A DNA stretch of 64,000 bases from Enterococcus innesii (GTDB lineage: Bacteria > Bacillota > Bacilli > Lactobacillales > Enterococcaceae): contig JAHHEN010000004.1 in NCBI GenBank assembly GCA_018982785.1, forward strand, positions 253,001 through 317,000, read 5' to 3'. A program made the translations under genes and the position numbers. Within the stretch, counting starts at the first letter, position 1; the number at the start of each line of letters is the position of its first letter. Shown here in pieces: positions 9,246 to 17,523 of the stretch. The notes under the pieces were generated by a model that worked only from the letters and a program-made list of their open reading frames with translations, was not told the origin of the DNA and searched no databases.

Positions 9246-11063
9246 ATGTCAGAAACAAAACAATTACCAGCACGTGAATCGATCCCAGTCGAAAAAACGT
9301 GGGACTTAACGAAAATCTATGCCGATGATGCGGCTTTTGACATAGAATTTCAAGAAATTCAAGCACAGGTCAAAGAAGCCAGCCGTTACCAAGGCACTTT
9401 AGCAGACGGTCCGCAAGCCTTTTTAGCCGCTTTAGAATTTGTCTTAGATCTTTCTCGCCGCTTGGAGAAACTGTATGTCTACAGCCATCTAAAAAACGAC
9501 CAAGACACCGCTAATACGACTTATCAAGGCTTATATGCGAAAGCCAGCAGTTTAGTTGCGCAAGTAAGTGAAGCCGTTGCTTGGTTTGATCCCGAGTTAT
9601 TGACGATGTCCGATGAAACGATTTGGGGTTATTTCGATCAAGAACCTAAGTTAGCAGTTTATCGTCATATGATCGAAAAAACCATTAACGAGCGGCCCCA
9701 TGTTTTGCCTGCCGATCAAGAAGCGTTGTTGGCCGGTGCTGGCGAAATTTTTGGTGCCCCCGGCAATATTTTCTCTGTTTTAAACAATGCTGACTTGGAT
9801 TTTCCAGTCGTCGAAGACGAAAATGGGGAAAAAGTGCAGCTGTCACATGGTGTCTACGGTGAGTTGATGGAAAGTACAGATCGCTCTGTTCGAGAAGCGG
9901 CCTTTAAAGGTCTCTATGGCGTCTATGAGCAATTCCGTAATACGTTTGCCCAAACCTTAAGTACGAATATCAAAGCCCACAACTTTAAAGCCAAAGCCCG
10001 TAAATACGATTCCGCACGCCAAGCCGCTTTGAGTGCCAATCATATTCCTGAAAGTGTCTATGATACGTTAGTGGACGTCGTTAATCAGCATTTGCCGTTA
10101 CTACACCGTTATATGGCATTAAGAAAACGCCTGTTGGCTGTCGACACACTTCATATGTATGATGTGTACACGCCGATTTTAGGGGAAGCACCGATTCGCT
10201 ACACCTATGAAGAAGCAGTCGAAAAAGCGAAAGAAGCGCTAAAACCATTAGGGGAAGAGTATCTCGCTGTAGTTGAAGAAGCCTTCAGCAATCGGTGGAT
10301 CGATGTCGTTGAAAACAAAGGCAAACGCAGTGGTGCCTATTCGTCAGGTGCTTATGACACGCTGCCTTATATCTTAATGAACTGGAATGATCGATTGGAT
10401 CAACTCTTCACCCTTGTTCATGAGATGGGGCATAGTGTGCATAGTTATTTCACAAGGAATAACCAGCCTTATGCCTATGGCGATTATTCGATTTTCTTAG
10501 CAGAAATCGCTTCGACGACGAACGAAAATATATTAACGGAATACATGCTTCAGACTGAGACTGATCCACGGGTCAAAGCCTATGTCTTGAATCATTTTCT
10601 TGATGGCTTCAAAGGCACGATTTTCCGTCAAACGCAATTTGCCGAGTTCGAGCATTTCATGCACGTAGAAGATGCGAAAGGAACACCGTTGACCAGTGAA
10701 TTCTTAAGCGAGAATTATGCCGAGTTAAATGCGAAATACTACGGACCATCAGTTGAAAAAGATCCTGAGATTCGTCTCGAATGGTCACGAATCCCTCATT
10801 TCTATTACAATTACTATGTCTACCAATATTCAACTGGTTTTTCCGCAGCTTCTGCTTTGGCGAAGAAAATCTTAGCTGGCGAACCGGATGCCTTAACCAA
10901 CTATTTGAACTATTTGAAAGCCGGACGTAGTGATTATCCAATCGAAGTCATGAAAAAAGCAGGCGTCGATATGACGAAAGCAGATTATATTGAAGATGCG
11001 ATGAAAGTATTTGAGCAACGCTTGAATGAATTGGAAGCACTCGTTAAAGAAATCGAAGCATAA
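9246..11063 (+). CDS. pepF: oligoendopeptidase F
   Basis: A 605-residue M3-family zinc metallopeptidase that cleaves medium-length peptides in the cytoplasm. The zinc motif HEMGH lies at about residue 392, with the third ligand glutamate region EIASTTNE about 25 residues later. Length is normal for PepF (about 600). ATG 9246 is preferred over the GTG at 9237, because AAGGAG overlaps that GTG and is eight bases before the ATG. It follows coiA, the conserved arrangement in streptococci and bacilli, and ends at a strong terminator. Confidence 0.96.
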   Translation: MSETKQLPARESIPVEKTWDLTKIYADDAAFDIEFQEIQAQVKEASRYQGTLADGPQAFLAALEFVLDLSRRLEKLYVYSHLKNDQDTANTTYQGLYAKASSLVAQVSEAVAWFDPELLTMSDETIWGYFDQEPKLAVYRHMIEKTINERPHVLPADQEALLAGAGEIFGAPGNIFSVLNNADLDFPVVEDENGEKVQLSHGVYGELMESTDRSVREAAFKGLYGVYEQFRNTFAQTLSTNIKAHNFKAKARKYDSARQAALSANHIPESVYDTLVDVVNQHLPLLHRYMALRKRLLAVDTLHMYDVYTPILGEAPIRYTYEEAVEKAKEALKPLGEEYLAVVEEAFSNRWIDVVENKGKRSGAYSSGAYDTLPYILMNWNDRLDQLFTLVHEMGHSVHSYFTRNNQPYAYGDYSIFLAEIASTTNENILTEYMLQTETDPRVKAYVLNHFLDGFKGTIFRQTQFAEFEHFMHVEDAKGTPLTSEFLSENYAELNAKYYGPSVEKDPEIRLEWSRIPHFYYNYYVYQYSTGFSAASALAKKILAGEPDALTNYLNYLKAGRSDYPIEVMKKAGVDMTKADYIEDAMKVFEQRLNELEALVKEIEA

Positions 11064-11073
11064 ATGAAACAGT

Positions 11074-11107
11074 ACAAACCAATCCACAATGGATTGGTTT
11101 GTTTTTT
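11074..11107 (+). terminator. terminator after pepF
   Basis: ACAAACCAATCC / GGATTGGTTTGT perfect stem followed by TTTTT. Confidence 0.9.
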
Positions 11108-11126
11108 GTTCGCGCACAATGAAAAC

Positions 11127-11175
11127 GCTGCGCAACGAGCCAAACGTAAAGTCATCGTTTGGCTCGTTGCGCAGC
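11127..11175 (-). terminator. perfect 20-bp hairpin, likely terminator of spxH
   Basis: The 20-base arms 11127-11146 and 11156-11175 are exact inverse copies around a nine-base loop. Read on the minus strand the hairpin lies about 20 bases after the spxH stop and is followed by GTTTTC, so it most likely terminates that gene. Confidence 0.65.
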
Positions 11176-11194
11176 ACTGCTATTGAATAGGGTT

Positions 11195-11847
11195 TCATAA
11201 AAGAATCAACCCGCTATCAATTTCATGAATCATGGAAAGTTTTGGTGCTTGTAAGGATTGTGCACTTTGTAAAAATGTATCAAGCTCTGTCGCTGTGCCA
11301 AAGATAAGTGGAAGACTTTTTAGCTCTTCTGATCCTTCCAAGAGGACACCATATTCTTCGCTTGAAAAATCATACACAACAGCAGAAGGTGTGATCGTGA
11401 TGCCCATGTCTTTCGCTACCCTTTGGTCGGTGGCAAAGTTCTTTTTCACTAGCTCAGATGTACGATCTTCTAAGAACATCTCTAAATCACCGTTCGTTTC
11501 TGAAAATAGCTCTTTTACTAAGGTGTCACAATATTCCTGTTTTTCGATCCCTATTCGTTGTTGCAGTTTCAATAAGAAATCCCGAGCAATTTTTTTCCCT
11601 TGCAACTGGGCTGCTTTATAGTCCAGTGACGCAGCGTAGATTTGGTTGGTCTGTTCATTACGCAAGACCAAATCCGCCTTGTTCATGGACAAATAGTCCA
11701 TCGAAACGCCTACTGAAAATAAATTAACGAAAGGTAGGATCTGCAAATGGATTTTTTTCGATTTGTATTTAATCTGTTGAGAATCTCTTTTTCGATATCA
11801 TAACAAATAGGCCCAATCGGATTAATAAATAAAAATAGTTCGATCAT
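11195..11847 (-). pseudogene. spxH: ClpXP adaptor SpxH (YjbH), frameshifted as written
   Basis: SpxH is a thioredoxin/DsbA-fold adaptor that delivers Spx to ClpXP. The N-terminal piece begins MIELFLFINPIGPICYD at ATG 11847 (ribosome site GGGGAG). The remaining 183 residues start again in another frame with LQILPFVNLFSVGVSMDY. Adding one A to the minus-strand A7 run (plus-strand T-run 11752-11758) joins them as RKKIHLQILPFVNL and gives 217 residues, the family size. The redox region holds a single cysteine, not CxxC. With spx and mecA nearby, this is the expected proteolytic control gene for Spx. The lesion is in a homopolymer, so a sequence error is likely. Confidence 0.85.
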
Positions 11848-11955
11848 TTGAATCTCTCCCCAATTAAGATTCTTTCGTATCTTGAAAAACAAAATAAGTA
11901 TGTTTTATTAAATATAGCAAAAAAACGCGAAAAAAGTAAGCAAAAGGGCAGCCTA

Positions 11956-12531
11956 CTATGATTTTTCTTCAACAGCACGAATGATCTTGTTTTTTGCTGG
12001 TCGGTAAGGAATATCAAAGGTGTGCAACAACGATTGAAAGGCAAGCTTTCCTTGGAGCGGCTCGCTTACTTCTAGCTCCAATTCATAATCATGTTGCTGA
12101 CCATACCAGCTTTCATCCAAAGCGAGTAATCCTTCTTTGATCGGGAATTCCGCCCGTCTCGTTTTTAATGCTGCAATCATGCGTAATGAATCAGGTTCGA
12201 TATTCGCTGCTCTTAAGCGTTGAGCAACTACACCCGTAGATAGAATTTTTTCTGAATCAATTAATGACGCAGCGATTTCCTTCGGTAAAGGATCAGTCGT
12301 TTCTAGTAGACCATGTTCAATGGGGGTCTTTAGTGTTAACTCCGCATGGGTAGTCGTCGTGCGAATACGCAAACCAAATTGCTTTTCCCGCAATTTATGG
12401 TCTGCTGTATCAAAGTAATAATTGGTCTGTGTCTTGAAGGCTGTTTCTGATAAATTGTAATAAGTAAGCAACTGGTGGTATTCTTTTTCCGTCAGCATCG
12501 TTTTATATTCAATCTCTACTTGTTCGACCAT
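11956..12531 (-). CDS. CYTH-domain protein (YjbK-like inorganic triphosphatase family)
   Basis: A 191-residue CYTH protein. The diagnostic ExExK signature is E6, E8 and K10 in VEIEYK, and the tunnel-fold basic and acidic residues (LRIRTTT, LTLKTP, ELELEV) follow in order. CYTH enzymes hydrolyse triphosphates such as inorganic tripolyphosphate or thiamine triphosphate in the cytoplasm. The gene is divergent from relQ, its usual neighbour in Firmicutes, which hints at a link to nucleotide or polyphosphate metabolism. ATG 12531 has a GAGAG site nine bases upstream. Exact substrate unknown. Confidence 0.9.
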   Translation of the reverse strand: MVEQVEIEYKTMLTEKEYHQLLTYYNLSETAFKTQTNYYFDTADHKLREKQFGLRIRTTTTHAELTLKTPIEHGLLETTDPLPKEIAASLIDSEKILSTGVVAQRLRAANIEPDSLRMIAALKTRRAEFPIKEGLLALDESWYGQQHDYELELEVSEPLQGKLAFQSLLHTFDIPYRPAKNKIIRAVEEKS

Positions 12532-12726
12532 CGATTTTCACTCTCTTTCTATTGCAACCATAGTGTACGCTGTTTCAACTATTTCGTCAAAGAAACTATA
12601 CAAAGAAAAGCAGCAACGATCGAATCAGACAAAAAATCTTTTGTTTCTGCACTTCTGTCCATTCAGTTTTATTCCAAGAGTATGGTAGAATAAGGGGTAT
12701 GTTATGAACAGAATCGAGGGAGAAGA

Positions 12727-13395
12727 ATGATTCGAGATTGGGAAGAATTCTTAGCGCCTTATGAACAGGCGGTTTCAGAATTAAAAGTAAAATTAAGAGG
12801 CATAAGAAAACAATATCGGGAACAAAACAAACATGTTCCCATTGAATTTGTCACGGGTCGTGTCAAGCCAGTGGATAGTATTTTAACGAAAAGCAAATTA
12901 CGAGGGATTGCATTGGATCGGCTTGAAGAAGAGATGTCTGATATCGCCGGTTTGCGAATCATGTGTCAATTTGTGGAAGACATTCACCAAGTCGTTGAAT
13001 TGTTGCGAACGCGCAAAGACATGAAAGTCATCATTGAACGGGACTATATCACCAATAAAAAAGCCAGTGGCTATCGTTCGTACCATCTAGTGATCGAGTA
13101 TCCCGTTCAATTGATCGATGGAGAAAAAATTATTTTAGCGGAGATTCAAATTCGTACACTGGCGATGAATTTTTGGGCAACGATCGAACATTCACTAAAC
13201 TACAAATACCAAGGAGAATTTCCTGCTGAAATTAGCGAGCGGTTACGACGTTCGGCAGAAGCTGCCTATCAGTTAGATGAAGAGATGTCTAATATTCGTG
13301 AAGAAATCCAAGAGGCACAGCGGTTATTTTCTCATGGGAAAGGCAAGCGTGGCGGACATGACACGCCCAAGTTGCCAAAGGAGGAGACCGAATGA
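12727..13395 (+). CDS. relQ: small alarmone synthetase RelQ (GTP pyrophosphokinase)
   Basis: A 222-residue synthetase-only protein making (p)ppGpp or pGpp from ATP and GDP/GTP/GMP, with no hydrolase or ACT domain. Synthetase motifs are visible: GRVKPVDSILTKSKLRG, DIAGLRIMCQF, GYRSYHLVIEYP, EIQIRTLAMNFWATIEHSL. Enterococcal RelQ is a tetramer that binds single-stranded RNA. GAGGGAGAAG precedes ATG 12727. The stop overlaps the nadK start (ATGA), so both are translated from one message, along with the pseudouridine synthase. Confidence 0.96.
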   Translation: MIRDWEEFLAPYEQAVSELKVKLRGIRKQYREQNKHVPIEFVTGRVKPVDSILTKSKLRGIALDRLEEEMSDIAGLRIMCQFVEDIHQVVELLRTRKDMKVIIERDYITNKKASGYRSYHLVIEYPVQLIDGEKIILAEIQIRTLAMNFWATIEHSLNYKYQGEFPAEISERLRRSAEAAYQLDEEMSNIREEIQEAQRLFSHGKGKRGGHDTPKLPKEETE

Positions 13396-14198
13396 ATGGC
13401 ATCCGCGTGGCAATCGTCCATAATCAAGAAAGTAAGTCAGTAGAAGTGACGAAGCGTTTAACTGTCCTCCTGGAGCAGTCTGAAAACAAGATCGATCAAG
13501 AGAACCCTGAATTAGTGATCTCTGTTGGTGGAGATGGCACGCTTCTTTCTGCTTTTCACTTGTACAATCATAAGTTGGACCAAGTGCAGTTTTTAGGGGT
13601 CCACACGGGTCACCTCGGCTTTTACACAGATTGGCGTGACTATGAATTGGAAGAATTAGTCGAGTCTTTGTGCAATGACCATCAAAAAAGTGTCAGTTAT
13701 CCACTATTAGACGTCCGAATCACTTATGCGAATGGCAAACCAGATAAGCATTTCCTGGCACTGAATGAATCAACGATCAAGCGTGGCAATCGTACCATGG
13801 TTGCCGATATTTCTATTAAAGAAGACCTCTTTGAAAAATTTCGCGGGGATGGCTTATCGATTTCTACGCCAACCGGTTCAACTGCCTATAACAAAAGTGT
13901 TGGTGGTGCAGTCTTGCACCCAAGTATCAATGCCTTTCAATTGGCAGAGATTGCTTCGTTGAACAATCGTGTCTTTCGGACCCTTGGTTCGCCGATCGTC
14001 GTGGGTCACCATGAATGGGTCAAAGTGCAACTGCAGCAAAGTACCGACTATTTAGTGACGATCGATCAATTTACCATCGAACAAGAAGAAATCGATGCAA
14101 TTTATTACCGTATTGCCGATGAACGGATTCATTTTGCGTCTTATCGGCATATGCATTTTTGGAATCGGGTCAAAGATTCCTTTATTGGAGAAGAATGA
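13392..14198 (+). CDS. nadK: NAD kinase
   Basis: A 268-residue cytoplasmic enzyme that phosphorylates NAD to NADP. The GGDGT motif is in VISVGGDGTLLSAFH and the NAD-binding NE/D segment is ALNESTIKR; DGLSISTPTGSTAYNKS is the conserved active-site loop. Length matches other Firmicutes enzymes (265-275). It overlaps relQ by four bases and is followed five bases later by the pseudouridine synthase, the usual relQ-nadK-rluD operon. Confidence 0.96.
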   Translation: MNGIRVAIVHNQESKSVEVTKRLTVLLEQSENKIDQENPELVISVGGDGTLLSAFHLYNHKLDQVQFLGVHTGHLGFYTDWRDYELEELVESLCNDHQKSVSYPLLDVRITYANGKPDKHFLALNESTIKRGNRTMVADISIKEDLFEKFRGDGLSISTPTGSTAYNKSVGGAVLHPSINAFQLAEIASLNNRVFRTLGSPIVVGHHEWVKVQLQQSTDYLVTIDQFTIEQEEIDAIYYRIADERIHFASYRHMHFWNRVKDSFIGEE

Positions 14199-14202
14199 AC
14201 TC

Positions 14203-15102
14203 ATGGAATTTACGTATCACTATACCGGCCAAGGGCAGCAAGTCAAATATTTTTTGAAGGAACAAGGAGTATCCAAGGGGTTACTAGCGAAAATCAAATT
14301 TCAAGGCGGAAAGATATTTGTGAACGACCACGAGCAAAACGTCTTGTTTTCTTTGGCGCAAAATGATAGGGTAACTATTGTAATTCCTCCTGAAGGGGAA
14401 CATGAAACGATGCTGCCTGACCCGACACCGATTGAGATCGTGTATGAAGATGCCCATCTATTAGTCGTGAATAAACCGGCTGGTATCTCATCGATTCCTG
14501 CACAATACCATCCGACCGGCACGATGGCTAATCGAGTCAAAGCTTACTATCAAGCGCAACACTATGAAGACCAAGTGATCCATGTAGTGACGCGGTTAGA
14601 CCGTGACACATCAGGATTGATGCTTTTTGCAAAACATGGCTTTGCCCATGCAAAGATGGATAGCCAGTTACGAAAGAAGCAAGTTGTCAAAAAATATCAA
14701 GCCCTCATTGCGGGAGAGCTTTCCGCATTATCCGCCCATAGCGAGATCGATTTGCCTATAGCTCGGGACTTGACCTCGCTTTTGAAACGCAAGGTCAGTG
14801 AAGAAGGAAAAGAGGCACGTACGGAGTATTGGCTAAAACAGCGCAATTCAGATTGCGCATTAGTCGACATTCAACTACACACAGGCCGGACACATCAAAT
14901 AAGGGTCCATTTTTCTGCGATCGGTTGTCCCTTACTAGGAGACGAGATGTATGGGGGATCAATGGCTTTTGGGATCAAACGACAGGCACTTCATTGCTGT
15001 CAGCTGCAATTTCAGCATCCCTTTACGAATGAACCGTTGGCTTTTGACCTGCCTTTACCTGCAGACATGGCCGCTGTTTGTTCAGCTATCGTTAAGCAAT
15101 AA
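14203..15102 (+). CDS. RluA/RluD-family pseudouridine synthase
   Basis: A 299-residue rRNA-modifying enzyme. The catalytic aspartate is in VTRLDRDTSGLMLFAK; RTHQIRVHFSAIGCPLLGDEMYG is the other family hallmark. The N terminus has an S4-like RNA-binding stretch (VSKGLLAKIKFQGGKIFVN). The frame is open upstream to 14095, inside nadK, but ATG 14203 follows GGAGAAGAA and gives the normal length. Third gene of the relQ-nadK operon. Target uridine is not identifiable by sequence; YjbO is the Bacillus equivalent. Confidence 0.92.
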   Translation: MEFTYHYTGQGQQVKYFLKEQGVSKGLLAKIKFQGGKIFVNDHEQNVLFSLAQNDRVTIVIPPEGEHETMLPDPTPIEIVYEDAHLLVVNKPAGISSIPAQYHPTGTMANRVKAYYQAQHYEDQVIHVVTRLDRDTSGLMLFAKHGFAHAKMDSQLRKKQVVKKYQALIAGELSALSAHSEIDLPIARDLTSLLKRKVSEEGKEARTEYWLKQRNSDCALVDIQLHTGRTHQIRVHFSAIGCPLLGDEMYGGSMAFGIKRQALHCCQLQFQHPFTNEPLAFDLPLPADMAAVCSAIVKQ

Positions 15103-15119
15103 CAAATGAGGTGAAGAGA

Positions 15120-16484
15120 TTGGATGAAAATCAAGAATTAACCGAACGGTTTGATCAACTGAATCAAGCATTAAAAGACAATGATATCCAGGGATTTCGT
15201 GAGGCATTCTTGGATCTGCATATCTACGAGCAGGGGCAATTCTACCAATCTCTAGAAGCAGACGATCGACAAATCGTCTATACGTACCTATCGCCGAAAG
15301 AATTAGCAGACATGTTTGACGTCATTGAAGAAGACGACGAAAACATGGTGGACTATCTTTCAGAAATGCGTCCGGCATATGCTGCAACGATGTTAGCAGA
15401 GATGTATACCGATAACGCTGTCGATCTACTGAATACATTGGACAAGAAACAAACGGCGAAATATTTGAGTCTAATGACGGCTGAAGCCGCTAGCGAGATC
15501 AAAGAACTATTGCATTATGAAGATGAAACAGCTGGATCATTGATGACAACCGAGTTTGTTTCCATTGTGGCCAACCAAACGGTTCGTTCAGCGATGTATG
15601 TCTTAAAAAATGCCGCCGATGTCGCTGAGACGATTTATTATATTTATGTTGTGGATACTGATAACAAACTTGTTGGGGTTATTTCTCTAAGAGATTTGAT
15701 CATCAATGATGAAGATACCATGATCGCTGATATTTTAAACGAGCGGGTCATGTCCGTCCATGTTGGAGATGACCAAGAAGATGTCGCTCAGACCTTCCGG
15801 GATTATGACTTTCTCGCGCTACCTGTTACCGATTATGACGATCATCTATTAGGGATCGTGACCGTCGATGATATTATCGACGTTATCGATGATGAAGCAG
15901 CCAGTGATTACTCTGGTTTGGCAGGGGTCAATGTGGAAGAAGTCAGTGAGAACCCGATCAAGGCGTCTTCGAGACGATTGCCTTGGCTCATCACCTTACT
16001 CTTTCTCGGAATGGCCACCGCCAGTTTAATCAGCCATTATGAAGAATTAGTCAGTGAAGCGAGTATTCTCGCTGTCTTTATCTCACTGATTACCGGAACC
16101 GCCGGCAATGCCGGTACCCAATCTTTAGCGGTGGCCGTCCGTCGCTTAGCGATCAATGATGACAAAGAAAATAGTTTTATGAAGACAGTGGTCGGTGAAG
16201 TGCTGACAGGACTTTTCACAGGAGCTATTACCGGATTAACGATTTTTGCTATCGTTGCCGTCTGGAAACAAAATCCAATTTTAGGTTTTGTCATTGGGAT
16301 GGCAATGATGTGTGCTATCACAGTAGCCAACTTAGCAGGAAGCTTGATTCCGATGTTAATGGACAAACTTGGGTTTGATCCGGCAGTGGCGAGCGGTCCG
16401 TTTATTACGACCCTCAGCGATTTGACCAGTGTCTTGATCTACTTCAACATTGCCAGTCTTTTTATGAACTATTTTATTCAATGA
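15120..16484 (+). CDS. mgtE: magnesium transporter MgtE
   Basis: A 454-residue membrane Mg2+ channel. Order of parts: acidic N-terminal MgtE_N domain (about 20-130), two CBS domains (about 135-260, including SLRDLIINDED and VDDIIDVIDDEA) that sense Mg2+, then five transmembrane helices with the signature GTAGNAGTQSLAVAVRRLA and SGPFITTLSDLTSVLIYF. I choose TTG 15120 because GAGGTG (15108-15113) ends six bases upstream; the GTG at 15111 overlaps that site. It lies eight bases after the synthase stop and may be cotranscribed with it. Confidence 0.94.
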   Translation: MDENQELTERFDQLNQALKDNDIQGFREAFLDLHIYEQGQFYQSLEADDRQIVYTYLSPKELADMFDVIEEDDENMVDYLSEMRPAYAATMLAEMYTDNAVDLLNTLDKKQTAKYLSLMTAEAASEIKELLHYEDETAGSLMTTEFVSIVANQTVRSAMYVLKNAADVAETIYYIYVVDTDNKLVGVISLRDLIINDEDTMIADILNERVMSVHVGDDQEDVAQTFRDYDFLALPVTDYDDHLLGIVTVDDIIDVIDDEAASDYSGLAGVNVEEVSENPIKASSRRLPWLITLLFLGMATASLISHYEELVSEASILAVFISLITGTAGNAGTQSLAVAVRRLAINDDKENSFMKTVVGEVLTGLFTGAITGLTIFAIVAVWKQNPILGFVIGMAMMCAITVANLAGSLIPMLMDKLGFDPAVASGPFITTLSDLTSVLIYFNIASLFMNYFIQ

Positions 16485-16493
16485 ACACAAAAT

Positions 16494-16552
16494 AAAAGCA
16501 AGCCGATGATTTTTCTTCCAGTGAAGAATCATTGGCTTGCTTTTTATTTTTT
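16494..16552. terminator. bidirectional terminator between mgtE and the AraC gene
   Basis: AAAAGCAAGCCGATGATT pairs with AATCATTGGCTTGCTTTT (one mismatch); A-run and T-run flank the stem. Confidence 0.88.
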
Positions 16553-17380
16553 GGGTTTTGGCAACACCCCAGAAGGGGAGACACCATAAAGTTTTTTAAA
16601 AGACTTGCTAAAATGATAAGCATCTTGATAGCCAACGGCTGAGGCAACTTCCTTGATCGTGAGGTTGTCATTTTTCAACATATCTTTGGCACGTTTTAAG
16701 CGAATTTCGATCAAATAGTTAATGGGGCTGACCCCTGTCGCCTCTTTAAAAATCTTTGAAAGGTACGTCGGGCTGAGAAATTGATCTTGTGCGAGCTTCT
16801 CTAACGTGATTTCTTCTTTGTAATGATTTTCCAAATAATAGACGGTATAGTTGACGATCTGTTGTTGTCTTCGTTGGCTTTTGGAAAGGTAAGGAACGAC
16901 ATTGATGTGGTCTTCATTTAGTCCACGTAAAATGTAGACGAGCATCTCCATCAAAACAGCTTTTTGCATCAATTGAAACTCATCCCGCTCTTCACTGCTT
17001 TCTCTCACCAACTGCCATGCTTTTTCCAAAACTTGATGATGGTATTTGCCTAGCTCCAACAAGGGATGTTTGTTAGGGAAAAAATTTCGTTTAAACCCTT
17101 CCAAAGAAATATTTTTCAAACCAATATGCAGCTGATGAGAGCGAGTGCCCTTAGGCTGCAATTCACAGTGATCGACGCCAGGATTGAAAAGCATGACACT
17201 GCCAGCCCGAATTTTTTTCGCTGGTTCTTTTTCAAAATAATACATACTTTCTCCTTCTAACAAGACACTGATTTCTAAAAAGTCATGATGGTGCATTTCT
17301 CCATGACTTTCTGATTGCGTCCATGGATCAAAGAGATAGATGATTTCGGGATTGAAGGTCCGAGGGTTAACTAAATTCAT
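16544..17380 (-). CDS. AraC-family transcriptional regulator
   Basis: A 278-residue regulator. The N-terminal half is a cupin-type sensing domain with HHHDFLEISVLLEG and FNPGVDHCELQP. The last 100 residues are the double helix-turn-helix: EEITLEKLAQDQFLSPTYL with LSKIFKEATG, then IKEVASAVGYQDAYHFSKSF and KLYGVSPS. Effector unknown; sugar-like ligands are common. It is divergent from a two-gene ABC multidrug exporter across 143 bases that contain a striking inverted repeat, so control of that exporter is a reasonable inference. Confidence 0.9.
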   Translation of the reverse strand: MNLVNPRTFNPEIIYLFDPWTQSESHGEMHHHDFLEISVLLEGESMYYFEKEPAKKIRAGSVMLFNPGVDHCELQPKGTRSHQLHIGLKNISLEGFKRNFFPNKHPLLELGKYHHQVLEKAWQLVRESSEERDEFQLMQKAVLMEMLVYILRGLNEDHINVVPYLSKSQRRQQQIVNYTVYYLENHYKEEITLEKLAQDQFLSPTYLSKIFKEATGVSPINYLIEIRLKRAKDMLKNDNLTIKEVASAVGYQDAYHFSKSFKKLYGVSPSGVLPKPKK

Positions 17381-17432
17381 GGCTGATTCACTCCAATTGG
17401 GTGCCCATTTCCTGTAAAAAAAGGAATGGTGC

Positions 17433-17467
17433 TTCTTACTAATATTTTACATCAAAATGAGTAAGAA
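17433..17467. promoter_or_regulatory. inverted repeat in the AraC/ABC divergent region
   Basis: TTCTTACT (17433-17440) and AGTAAGAA (17460-17467) are exact inverse copies 19 bases apart, between the divergent starts. Candidate operator; AraC proteins more often use direct repeats, so this could also bind another factor. Confidence 0.45.
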
Positions 17468-17523
17468 AAACCATTTAAATCGCTTTTCAAAACGCTAAGC
17501 TTAACAACGAGAGGGGGAATTAG

